This document shows, one piece after another, positions 8,159-16,685 of a DNA stretch of 64,000 bases. The stretch spans positions 62,001-126,000 of the forward strand of contig JAEIOD010000008.1 of assembly GCA_016342415.1 (NCBI GenBank). The letters are read 5' to 3'. Made by a program: the position numbers and the translations under genes. How positions within the stretch are numbered: the stretch's first letter is position 1; each line of letters opens with the position of its first letter. Under the pieces are notes generated by a model. It ran no database searches and had not been told where the DNA came from. It saw only the letters and a program-made list of their open reading frames with translations. Origin of the DNA: Clostridiales bacterium. Its GTDB lineage: Bacteria > Bacillota > Clostridia > Peptostreptococcales > Acidaminobacteraceae.

Positions 8159-10321
8159 TTAATCTACTTGTCTAATTCCCAAATCCTTTAAAAAAATTAC
8201 ATTATTGTTACCATTTTCAAAGACTAGAGAGATTGACTTTATGTGTGTTACATCCAAATTCGGATTTTTATCAACAAATGACTGTAACGGCAATTGGAAC
8301 GTTTGGAACACAGATTCTCTATTGTTGATATCCTCAATCATATAGAGTTTTGGTAAGTTAACCTCAATCTGATGTTGAAGCATACCATAAGAACTGATTG
8401 GTAAATCCGATTCATTGTCCATCTCATCAGTAAGTCTAACTTTAAAATCAAGAAGTTTATTGTTTTCTTTGGTATCATCCGAAACGGTCAAATACAACAT
8501 ATCATCATAATCTAACTCTAAGGTATCAAAAGTTATATCATACCTAGATTCGCTGATACTGTTCCAACCCAAATAAGCCCCATAGATATTGGTATACTTC
8601 CCATCTAACCTTGAGCCGCCTTCAGACCATTTACTCAGACCAGAACTAGATAACCTTGATCCTTCTAAAGTGCCTGTTTCCAGATAATTATCTTCTGTGT
8701 AATCAACAATCTTAATATCATTTGATTCATGATACTGAGACATATAGAGATTTTCAGGTAATGAAACAAATGCTTTTAGATTCTCAAATCCTTCTTTATA
8801 GATATCATCATTTCTTAATGTCGCTTCTAAAAAGTTAAATACCAATTGAGAAGCAATCGCTTCTTGTGTTTGTCTTTCAATTAATTGTGATGTATTATGA
8901 AGCGCCCCGCTTAATGGTGCAGTGTCACCTTTATGCCACACCTGATTGAAGTATCCATGATTCGCACCATAAATATATACCGCGGATTTGAAGTAGTCGC
9001 TGTCGTCACTGAAGTCTATACGATCATATTGGTTTGCGCCTGCCATATAGGTTACATCCATATCCTGCGCACCATGCAGTAGCAGATAATTCACATCTGT
9101 TAGAGTCACTTCTTTACCTGCAGGTTTATATTGTCTATCTGTTGGTGCTATAGCAATAACAGACTTAATTCTAAAACCCTCATTAAACGTTTTACGATAA
9201 TCATTTGGCAAATACTTGATTTGATTAAAAAAGCTAGCTATAGCAACCGCTTCTCCACCTCTTGAATGTCCAATCAAAGCAACATTTTCATCATCTATTT
9301 TATTGTAGAAGACCGAACTTCTATCACTCGATTTATCCAATAACAATTCCACATGTTTTAATAGAACAAATGCTCTAGCATCATTTTCATTGCCTAAAGA
9401 CGATCCCATCAATTTGCTATCGTATATAGAATAATTCAAGAAGTTTTCATCAACTGATACAACATTATAACCTCTTGATGCCAAATAGTTGCCTAAATAG
9501 CCATAACCGATTTCAGAGTCATGGCTCATCTCATGATTTCCATGGACCAATACAACTAGTGGAAACGGACCGTCACCATCTGGTACATAGTAATGGGCAT
9601 TTAGTGGCACCTCGTAGACATTATATCCTAAGTACTTCTCTCTTGTTTTATTCCATTTGTTTAGAAAATATGAAACACTTGTTGTCCTTGATGATTCACC
9701 TTTTAAAGCATTGAATTTTTTTAAATACTCTTCACTACCATATATACCAGTTAAAACATCATACCGAGCATCCGTTTCAGAAATAACCAAGTCTGTTTTA
9801 TAAGTATTGAAGGCATTCTCTTCTAAATTCATTTCTCTACCTGGCCATACAAATAGTACAACCAAAGCGATCATGCTCACTATTAACAATAAATGTCTAC
9901 CTAGTTTCAATAAAAAGTGAACTTGTTTTCTATAGAAAGTACCATAAATCATATTTCCCAAGGCAAATAAGAAAATTGCAATTGAAATAACAGCTACAAT
10001 ATTACCTCGTGGTGTTCGACTTGATGTAAATATAAATGATAACATGGAAATACTACTGACTGCATAAAAAAGCATACTCGATGGTAATAGTTTTATCAGG
10101 TCAAATACATGGCTTAAAATATAACTGAGTAGCAGGATTCCACCGACGCCTATAGCCATAGCAATAGAAAAGTCCATCAGACCTCTGTTTTTAAATGTAA
10201 AAACCATATAATAGATAAACAAAGATACCGAGAATACAAAAAGTGGTATCAATGTATATTTGAAATAACGATTGAGTTTTAATGTTTTTGTTGATTGATT
10301 GATTATTTTTTTTATTTTCAT
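8159..10321 (-). CDS. Membrane-anchored alpha/beta hydrolase, lipase or cutinase-like
   Basis: The 720-residue protein has about six membrane helices in its first 160 residues, then a large hydrolase domain presumably on the outside. The domain shows PLVVLVHGNHE (oxyanion region) and GHSRGGEAVA with the nucleophilic serine, as in PET-hydrolase or chlorophyllase-like enzymes. HGAQDMDV is a likely acid and YGANHGYFNQVW a likely histidine. The C-terminal 170 residues look like a beta-sandwich accessory domain. It stands alone between clpE and the AhpD-like gene. Substrate is unknown; esterase or lipase activity on an extracellular ester is a family-level inference. Confidence 0.7.
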   Translation of the reverse strand: MKIKKIINQSTKTLKLNRYFKYTLIPLFVFSVSLFIYYMVFTFKNRGLMDFSIAMAIGVGGILLLSYILSHVFDLIKLLPSSMLFYAVSSISMLSFIFTSSRTPRGNIVAVISIAIFLFALGNMIYGTFYRKQVHFLLKLGRHLLLIVSMIALVVLFVWPGREMNLEENAFNTYKTDLVISETDARYDVLTGIYGSEEYLKKFNALKGESSRTTSVSYFLNKWNKTREKYLGYNVYEVPLNAHYYVPDGDGPFPLVVLVHGNHEMSHDSEIGYGYLGNYLASRGYNVVSVDENFLNYSIYDSKLMGSSLGNENDARAFVLLKHVELLLDKSSDRSSVFYNKIDDENVALIGHSRGGEAVAIASFFNQIKYLPNDYRKTFNEGFRIKSVIAIAPTDRQYKPAGKEVTLTDVNYLLLHGAQDMDVTYMAGANQYDRIDFSDDSDYFKSAVYIYGANHGYFNQVWHKGDTAPLSGALHNTSQLIERQTQEAIASQLVFNFLEATLRNDDIYKEGFENLKAFVSLPENLYMSQYHESNDIKIVDYTEDNYLETGTLEGSRLSSSGLSKWSEGGSRLDGKYTNIYGAYLGWNSISESRYDITFDTLELDYDDMLYLTVSDDTKENNKLLDFKVRLTDEMDNESDLPISSYGMLQHQIEVNLPKLYMIEDINNRESVFQTFQLPLQSFVDKNPNLDVTHIKSISLVFENGNNNVIFLKDLGIRQVD

Positions 10322-10370
10322 ATATACCTCACACCATATTATAACATAGTCTTTTTTTAATAATAAAAGA

Positions 10371-10396
10371 AAGATGAAATCTTAAGATTTCATCTT
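10371..10396 (-). terminator. Palindromic terminator after AhpD-like gene
   Basis: A perfect 26-base palindrome (13-bp arms, AAGATGAAATCTT and its complement) overlaps the stop codon. On the minus strand it is followed by TCTTTTATTATT. Confidence 0.8.
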
Positions 10397-10940
10397 ATTC
10401 ATGCCAAAATGATTCAAGTGATACACCAAGTCCATCTGCAGTTCTATTAACATAAGCATAATAAGCGACAATTTGATTGATATCTAATATATCCACATCT
10501 TCAAATCCTGCTTTTCTAAGCATAATCACATCTTTTTCTACCATTTTACCTGGTGTTAATGTCAGTTTTTCAGCATATCTTAACATAATTTTTTCTTGTT
10601 TTGTAATATCCGCCGTTTTATAATCACGTCTAACCGCTTCCAATAATGCCTCGTTTGAGTTTTTGCGAAGACCTTCGCCATGATGCGTCGTTCAGTACTC
10701 ACATGCATTTAAACTTGAAACCACAACACCTATCATTTCCCGTTGTTTCTTAGAAAGATTATTCTCTCCTCGCATTAACTCCTCATACATCATCAAATGC
10801 GCTTCCAAAGTCTTTGGGTGTAAGCTGTGTATTGATAAGATATTATCGATATCCTCATCTCCACCCTCTAATACATGGTCGTATAAGTCTTTTAATTCAC
10901 CTGTTGCTTCATCTTTTTTTATCACCTTTATCCAAGCCAT
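10395..10940 (-). CDS. AhpD-like peroxidase-related selenoprotein (in-frame UGA = Sec83)
   Basis: Two adjacent frames, each covering part of the carboxymuconolactone decarboxylase/AhpD fold, are in the same phase and separated only by one TGA (10692-10694). Read through, they give 181 residues of the peroxidase-related AhpD-like family: LYDHVLEGG, NILSIHSLHPKTLEAHL, then SSLNACEY-U-TTHHGEGLRK. Relatives have C-x-x-C-x-x-HHG there, so UGA occupies the second redox cysteine (Cys80, Sec83). A hairpin with a GGUC apical loop begins 21 bases after the U of UGA, as expected of a bacterial SECIS. The start has an AGGGGGA ribosome site. Family members are thiol peroxidases or disulfide reductases; the substrate is unknown. 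The alternative is a nonsense mutation, which the position and hairpin make less likely. Confidence 0.87.
10665..10678 (-). promoter_or_regulatory. SECIS-like hairpin downstream of UGA codon
   Basis: On the minus strand GCGAAGGTCTTCGC folds into a stem GCGAA/TTCGC with loop GGUC. Counting U of UGA as 1, GGUC occupies 22-25. As I recall, the Escherichia coli fdhF SECIS has the same AGGUCU core at the same distance. The element lies inside the coding sequence, as bacterial SECIS elements do. Confidence 0.8.
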
Positions 10941-11168
10941 ATCAGTCCCCCTTATCCAATTTTACAACAAAATTATTTATAAATCTATTATGCATTTACT
11001 TTATAAAAAGTTGTGTTAGAATGATAGAAGTATAAAGAAATCAACCGTTACCGCACCAACAAAACAAAAGAAAACATAGAGACATGATTATGGTCTTAAA
11101 AAGTAGTTTAACTTCAGGAGATAGAAATAATCCACAACACCTATGTGTTCATTATATAAGGAGCAATT

Positions 11169-12515
11169 ATGAAATTATTAAAACAAAAGAAAGCGTTGAT
11201 TCTTTCCATACTCGCATTGTCATTACCCGCTATTATTGAGATGGCGCTTAATACTATGCTGGGTGTTGCTGATACAATTATGCTTGGACAATTAATTGGT
11301 GCAAGTGCCATCGCATCTGTTGGATTTTCAAATCAGATTATTTTTATGTTAATCTTTACTTTCTCCTCTTTTAATACAGGAGCTATTGCTCTAATATCAA
11401 GAGCTTATGGAGAAAAGGATTATCCTAAACTGAAACACATTGCAGAGCAAAATATGTTGTTAAATTTAATAGTTGGTGGAATCATGTTGATTATATCTTT
11501 AATTATTCGTGAGGATATCTTTAGAATATATGATATTGAACCTGAAGTATTTACCAATTCGGTGATCTACTTTACAATCATCTTAGTTGGATTGATTCCA
11601 ATGTTTTTATCTTTCTCATTTGCTGCCATCTTAAGAGGATCAGGAGATACCAAAACACCAATGTACGTCACTGGTGTTGTAAATGTATTTAACATCATCG
11701 GTAACTACGTCTTAATAACCGGCTTCGGACCGTTCCCCGAGATGGGTATTGCAGGTGCTGCATGGGCTACCTCAATTTCCAGGACAATAGCTGTATGTAT
11801 TTATACCTATAAGCTCTATATTAAAGACAGTAAAATGAAGCTAAAACTCAAATTATTCTTTGATAAGAAGATTATCAAACCGCTATTTAGAATCAGTTGG
11901 CCCGGTGCAATAGAACAAGGTTTGATGCAATTATCATTTGTTGTTATCGGTGTTATTGTAGCAAAACTGGCTACCGATTCAGAAACATTATTTAGAATAC
12001 TTATTCAGATTGAATCGATATCGTTTATGCCAGCAGTTGGTATTTCAATTGCAGCAGCTACACTGGTAGGTAAGTCGATTGGTGAAAAAGACATTCATAA
12101 GGCTACTGAAGTTGGATTTGCATCTGCTTTCTTAGGTGTTATATGGGGATGTTTTATTGCAATATTAATTGTACTCTTCCCAGAGCTTTTAATAAAAGCA
12201 TTCACACCGGAAGTGGCAATTGTATTAATAGGTCTGCCTGTTATTCCAATTATGGCATTCAATCAACCAGGGCTTAACTTCATGATCGTAATGGGTGGTG
12301 CCTTAAGAGGTGCTGGAGATACAAGACGATTGATGTATTATACCATCGCTAGACTATGGATACTATTCATACCTCTGGCATATATTTTTATCATCAACCT
12401 GGATGCGGGTGTTACAGGCGTCTGGTATGCAGAAATCATTTCAATCTTATTTTTTGCCTTTGTAATATTCCTAAGATTTAGATCAAAGAAATGGTCATAT
12501 ATTAATGTAGACTAA
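11169..12515 (+). CDS. MATE-family multidrug/cation efflux protein
   Basis: MATE proteins export cationic drugs or metabolites against Na+ or H+ influx. The 448-residue sequence has about twelve membrane helices in two homologous halves. The first half opens with LALSLPAIIEMALNTMLGVADTIMLGQL and carries AAILRGSGDTKTP, the second GGALRGAGDTRR, both typical of MATE loops. The start has an AAGGAG site. A leader of about 130 bases precedes it in which no known riboswitch was recognised. It is divergent from the AhpD-like gene and converges on an MFS gene. Substrate is unknown. A second, different MATE gene lies at 15047-16426. Confidence 0.93.
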   Translation: MKLLKQKKALILSILALSLPAIIEMALNTMLGVADTIMLGQLIGASAIASVGFSNQIIFMLIFTFSSFNTGAIALISRAYGEKDYPKLKHIAEQNMLLNLIVGGIMLIISLIIREDIFRIYDIEPEVFTNSVIYFTIILVGLIPMFLSFSFAAILRGSGDTKTPMYVTGVVNVFNIIGNYVLITGFGPFPEMGIAGAAWATSISRTIAVCIYTYKLYIKDSKMKLKLKLFFDKKIIKPLFRISWPGAIEQGLMQLSFVVIGVIVAKLATDSETLFRILIQIESISFMPAVGISIAAATLVGKSIGEKDIHKATEVGFASAFLGVIWGCFIAILIVLFPELLIKAFTPEVAIVLIGLPVIPIMAFNQPGLNFMIVMGGALRGAGDTRRLMYYTIARLWILFIPLAYIFIINLDAGVTGVWYAEIISILFFAFVIFLRFRSKKWSYINVD

Positions 12516-12537
12516 AAAAGAGCTTTCGCTCTTTTTT
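12514..12537. terminator. Bidirectional terminator between MATE and MFS genes
   Basis: AAAAAAGAGC and GCTCTTTTTT form a 10-bp stem with loop TTTC, with T-runs in both directions. It serves the two converging genes. Confidence 0.92.
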
Positions 12538-13737
12538 TTATGCTACCTTATTTAAATTAACCATCTCTTGTTTTGGTGCTTTTACGATAAATGTAAGAAC
12601 CATACCTACAATAGCAAAACCTGCCGCTATTAAGAATGTCTGATTGAAGCTACTTGCATTCCCTTTAATAATCGGACCAATCAGTGCTGCAATACCATAT
12701 GCTTGATAAATAACACCATAATTTGCTCCTAAGTTCTTAGAACCGAAGAATTCACCAGTTATTGTTGGGAATACTGCTAGGAAACCACCATAACTGAATG
12801 CGATTCCAGCTAAACAAATAAAGAATAATGTAAAGTTCAACGTCAAAGTGCTCATTGCTATTAAAGAAACAGCTGTTAACGCAAACATCATCGTTACAAC
12901 TCTAATTCTTCCTAACTTATCTGAAATCGTACCCCATGCTAAACGACCACCAGCATTAAAGAGAGCTATCAATCCAACTGCATTTGCTGCTGTGACCGGA
13001 CTTAAATTAGCGAGTTCGATACCGATGTCTTTCGCAAGACCAATCACCAATAAACCTGGCATACAACCAAACATATACATAATCCAAACGATGTAGAATG
13101 ATTTCGTTTTCATCATACCCGATACGGTAAACGAATGACTCTCCTCGCTGCTTTTAGCTGCTTTATTTTTCTTTTCAGGTAAAACTAAGAACTGTGCACC
13201 AATGACTACCAATGCCATATAAATAATACCTAAATACATAAATGTTGCTGAAACGCCTGAATTACTGATAAAGAATTCTATTATAGATTTGAATATTAAA
13301 CTACCAGCACCAAATGCACCGACTGCGATACCTGTAATGAAACCCTTTTTCTCCGGGAACCACTTAACACATGTAGAAAGCGGACATACGTAGGCAAAAC
13401 CTACCCCAGCACCTGCTAACACACCATATGAGAAATATAACATTGGTAAGTTGGTGGCAAATGATGCTAAAATCATACCAGAACCATATAATATACCACC
13501 TATGGTCGCTACTTTTCTTGGTCCAATCTTATCCTGTAATCTTCCCGAGAAAATTGTCGAGAATGCAAAGACAAATATAGCAATTGAATAGGTTAATACC
13601 ACTTGATCTTTTGTCCAACCAAACTTGTCAATAAGTGGTTGATTAAAAAGACTCCATGAGTATATTGCACCCAAACATACTTGTAATAACACTGCCCCAA
13701 ATACAACGAGCCATCGGTTTTTAATTCCTGTTTTCAT
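12538..13737 (-). CDS. MFS transporter, oxalate/formate antiporter (OFA) family
   Basis: The 399-residue protein has twelve predicted helices and begins with KNRWLVVFGAVLLQVCLGAIYSW, the start of many OFA-family MFS carriers. The loop FSGRLQDKIGPRKVATIGG is the MFS A-motif, and WGTISDKLGRIRVV repeats it in the second half. VCPLSTCVKWFPEKKG is another OFA hallmark. Members exchange oxalate, formate or related carboxylates; the actual substrate cannot be told, and no oxalate-metabolism genes are nearby. The gene appears monocistronic, with a terminator at its 3' end and a gap of about 230 bases upstream. Confidence 0.88.
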   Translation of the reverse strand: MKTGIKNRWLVVFGAVLLQVCLGAIYSWSLFNQPLIDKFGWTKDQVVLTYSIAIFVFAFSTIFSGRLQDKIGPRKVATIGGILYGSGMILASFATNLPMLYFSYGVLAGAGVGFAYVCPLSTCVKWFPEKKGFITGIAVGAFGAGSLIFKSIIEFFISNSGVSATFMYLGIIYMALVVIGAQFLVLPEKKNKAAKSSEESHSFTVSGMMKTKSFYIVWIMYMFGCMPGLLVIGLAKDIGIELANLSPVTAANAVGLIALFNAGGRLAWGTISDKLGRIRVVTMMFALTAVSLIAMSTLTLNFTLFFICLAGIAFSYGGFLAVFPTITGEFFGSKNLGANYGVIYQAYGIAALIGPIIKGNASSFNQTFLIAAGFAIVGMVLTFIVKAPKQEMVNLNKVA

Positions 13738-13952
13738 ACTTTCTCCTTATTAAATACACATTAGTTTGCTTTTTAAAAAAATCCCCCACAATAGTTTTGA
13801 TCAAAGTAAAATTGCGCACTAATTACAACATCAATATGTATAGTGTACAATCAAGAGTCCATATTGTCAATTGTTTTATACATTTATAGGCTTTGATATG
13901 AGTTATACGGAATCTTGCAAGTCCGATTCGGACTATAAACTATAAAAAAAAG

Positions 13953-13970
13953 CTCTATCCGAAGATAGAG
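13953..13970 (-). terminator. Terminator after M24 peptidase
   Basis: CTCTATC and GATAGAG form a 7-bp stem with loop CGAA. On the minus strand it is followed by CTTTTTTTT, a clear intrinsic terminator. Confidence 0.9.
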
Positions 13971-13976
13971 TCTTAT

Positions 13977-15050
13977 TTATAATAGTTGTAAAGCTTTTGG
14001 ATAGTTGTTTAAAACCTCACAACCGTCTTTAGTTACTAATACAACATCCTCAATTCTCACACCAAATTTACCTTCTAAGTAGATCCCAGGTTCAATCGTA
14101 AATGTCATACCTTCTTCCAAGACCATATCACATACACTGCTTACATCCGGGAATTCATGTACTTCAATACCAATACCATGACCCGTTCTATGTGTGAAAA
14201 ACTCACCATAACCTGCATCAGCAATCACTTTTCTGGAAGCATTATCTACATCTTTAAGTTTAAGACCTGGTTTTACAGCTTTTATACCTGCCAAATTGGC
14301 TTGTAAAACCAAATCATATACATTCTTATATTCTTCAGTAGGTTCACCGTAGAAGAATGATCTGGTCATATCTGAACAATAACCATTGGTTCTACCACCC
14401 ATGTCAATTAGAATGGCTTGATTCTCTAAAGGCATAGCCTGACCAGGGTTATGATGAGGCACTGCTGCATTTTCACCATAACAAACCGATGGTGTAAACG
14501 AGACCTCAAAAGTATCATTTAATTCATACAATCCAGGAATTTGCTTTTGTAGTTCTTTTTCCGAGAATTTCTTTTCTTTTAAAAGTTCTACAACTTTTTT
14601 CATGGTTTCATCATTAACTGATGAAGCATGTTTCATTTTAGCAATTTCATCAGCATCTTTTTGCATACGCGCCGCATCAACACTGACAGAACCAATTTCA
14701 ATTTCTAAATTAGGCAACTGCTTCATCAATCTCACTAAGAAATGAGCAGCCCATTCTTTATCTGTACCAAAATTACCTTCGATTAATAAATCTTTTAAGT
14801 AGGTAATCGGATCCTCTGTATCGTTATAGAAAATTACTTTTGTATCTAACGCTTGTGCATTCGGGAACAAGGCATTAACAATTAGTGCATGGTCTCCGTT
14901 TTTATTAACATACAATACCAGCATTCTTTCACCCGGATGAAACATTTCATCTAAAAGGTAATACAAAGAGTTTGGTGCTGAAATAATCAACTGGTCTATA
15001 CCATCTTTTTTCATATTTTCAATGATTCTATTGAGTCTTGATTGATTCAT
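13977..15050 (-). CDS. M24-family Xaa-Pro aminopeptidase/dipeptidase
   Basis: The enzyme cleaves peptides with proline at the second position in the cytoplasm. The 357-residue protein has a creatinase-like N-domain and a pita-bread catalytic domain. The two-metal ligands are visible: Asp in LIDMGGRTNGYCSD (two Asp), His in HRTGHGIGIEVHE, Glu in MTFTIEPGIY and Glu in GVRIEDVVLV. Length fits bacterial PepQ/PepP-type enzymes, whose exact preference cannot be separated here. Its start overlaps the stop of the upstream MATE gene by four bases, so the two are cotranscribed and translationally coupled. Confidence 0.92.
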   Translation of the reverse strand: MNQSRLNRIIENMKKDGIDQLIISAPNSLYYLLDEMFHPGERMLVLYVNKNGDHALIVNALFPNAQALDTKVIFYNDTEDPITYLKDLLIEGNFGTDKEWAAHFLVRLMKQLPNLEIEIGSVSVDAARMQKDADEIAKMKHASSVNDETMKKVVELLKEKKFSEKELQKQIPGLYELNDTFEVSFTPSVCYGENAAVPHHNPGQAMPLENQAILIDMGGRTNGYCSDMTRSFFYGEPTEEYKNVYDLVLQANLAGIKAVKPGLKLKDVDNASRKVIADAGYGEFFTHRTGHGIGIEVHEFPDVSSVCDMVLEEGMTFTIEPGIYLEGKFGVRIEDVVLVTKDGCEVLNNYPKALQLL

Positions 15051-16426
15051 ATGACCTCCTTTAAAGGGTTATCTAATTCTCTTTTAATTTTACTTAAACC
15101 TGTTACAAACAACAGTACAATTACCGTCCCTTTTAGTATACTACTAATCGTTATACTCCACCATACACCACTTAAAGAAAGTGCAGTTGCAGATAAAATA
15201 AGTGCTAGTGGTATTCTTAATGCATTAAATACAATACTGTTTACAGCAGGATGCATCGTCTTTCCTAGACCATTAAATGCACCATTGGTTACAATCTCTA
15301 TACACATGAAAAGCTGTGAAAGACCTAGAATTTTAAGATAGATAATCCCCTCTTTTAACGCTATCGGCTCATTGATAAAAATCTTAAATATCTGAGCTGG
15401 GAAGGTAAGTAACAATGCTGTTGTAATAAATCCTATTATGGTCATAATAATCAAAGAGATTTTATACCCTTGTTTGATACGATCATATTTTTTTGCACCA
15501 TAATTCTGTCCAACAAATGTACTTGTTGCCGTTGCAAATCCTGAAGCAGTCATCCATGAAACAGATTCTATCTGACTACCGACCTTTTGCACCGCGATTG
15601 CAACAGCACCCCAATCGGCTATGATTCTAGCGATAAACATGGCAATGAGTGTAAATAAAATACTCTGTACACCCGCAGGCAAACCAATTTTTGCAATTTC
15701 CTTTACCTTTGTAAAATCAGGTTTATTGAATATATGAAGTCCTTCAAACATATGAATGTCCTTGTTTGATTTTATATAAATGATAAATACGCCTGTAACA
15801 ACCAACTGTGCAAGTACAGTTGCTATTGCAGCACCAGCAACACCCAGTTCAGGAAATGGTCCTATACCAAAAATAAGCAGCGGATCAAAAATAATATTAA
15901 ATGCCAGACCAATCGTATTAATTGCAAAAGGTACACCGCTCTTACCATAACCGTTAAAAATGGCAGTAAATATTGGATTTAAAAACGTAAACACAAATCC
16001 AAGGGCTACAATACTTAAATATGTGGTTGCAGCTTCAACAACATGTGTTTCTCTTATATTAAAAAATGCTATTAATTCTGACTTGAATAACAAAACAATG
16101 GTCATGGATATCAGAGCAAAAACCAATACCATCTGAAGTACGTTCTGAACAATTTTCTTTGTCGCCTCTAAATCTTTTCTGCCAACACTTTGTGAAACCA
16201 ACACTTCTGCACCTATACGACACAAAAAAATAAGTCCCATGGCAAACCACATATAGAAACCTGCTGTACCAACTGCTGCCGTAGCATCACTGCCTAATTT
16301 CCCAATCCAAATCATATCGGTTAGGTTATAAGCCATTTGTACAAATGATGTTCCCATAATAGGTAATGCTAAAAACAAAATAGATGTAAATATTTTTCCT
16401 CGTGTCAAATCATTACTATTATTCAT
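15047..16426 (-). CDS. MATE-family efflux protein, DinF/NorM-like
   Basis: The 459-residue protein has about twelve helices and starts TRGKIFTSILFLALPIMGTSF, followed by MAYNLTDMIWIGKLG, a common clostridial MATE opening. FNGYGKSGVPF and FNGLGKTMHP occupy the paired loops of the two halves. An AGGAGGG ribosome site precedes the ATG. The gene ends in TGA within the start region of the M24 peptidase, a coupling that suggests a joint unit, perhaps export of a peptide or amine. It is only distantly like the MATE at 11169-12515. Confidence 0.92.
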   Translation of the reverse strand: MNNSNDLTRGKIFTSILFLALPIMGTSFVQMAYNLTDMIWIGKLGSDATAAVGTAGFYMWFAMGLIFLCRIGAEVLVSQSVGRKDLEATKKIVQNVLQMVLVFALISMTIVLLFKSELIAFFNIRETHVVEAATTYLSIVALGFVFTFLNPIFTAIFNGYGKSGVPFAINTIGLAFNIIFDPLLIFGIGPFPELGVAGAAIATVLAQLVVTGVFIIYIKSNKDIHMFEGLHIFNKPDFTKVKEIAKIGLPAGVQSILFTLIAMFIARIIADWGAVAIAVQKVGSQIESVSWMTASGFATATSTFVGQNYGAKKYDRIKQGYKISLIIMTIIGFITTALLLTFPAQIFKIFINEPIALKEGIIYLKILGLSQLFMCIEIVTNGAFNGLGKTMHPAVNSIVFNALRIPLALILSATALSLSGVWWSITISSILKGTVIVLLFVTGLSKIKRELDNPLKEVI

Positions 16427-16656
16427 TCGCCCTCCTAAATATTATCTCATGATGATTATACACGGGCAGAAGCTTTTCTACAATAGAGTATTTCGAAAAT
16501 TGAATTAATAAAACGAATTGTGTCATATTTATATCTAAAAAAATTAAAAGACCTACCAACAGCCTTAACTATTGAGTCAGTCTTTATATAAAGTTTTAAT
16601 GTCTAATGTATTTAAAAGCATTAAAGGAAAATTATGTCCACTTATTTTTTCAATAA

Positions 16657-16680
16657 AAAAGGACATTCACATGTCCTTTT
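16657..16680 (-). terminator. Terminator after UMF1-family gene
   Basis: AAAAGGACAT and ATGTCCTTTT form a 10-bp stem with loop TCAC. On the minus strand the T-run continues. It lies just after the stop of the downstream-reading MFS gene. Confidence 0.88.
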
Positions 16681-16685
16681 ATTGA

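Noticed and set aside
10692-10940. A separate short gene ending at the UGA, with a second small gene at 10395-10643
   Set aside because: Both pieces are parts of one AhpD-like domain in one frame, with the active-site His-His-Gly after the UGA. A single selenoprotein gene explains them better.
11036-11168. Possible riboswitch in the leader of the first MATE gene
   Set aside because: No guanidine, xanthine, yybP or other known core motif is recognisable, and no terminator or anti-terminator pair was found.
13921-13933. Short palindrome GTCCG/CGGAC beside the M24 peptidase terminator
   Set aside because: Five base pairs with no T-run and no repeat elsewhere; too weak to call a site.
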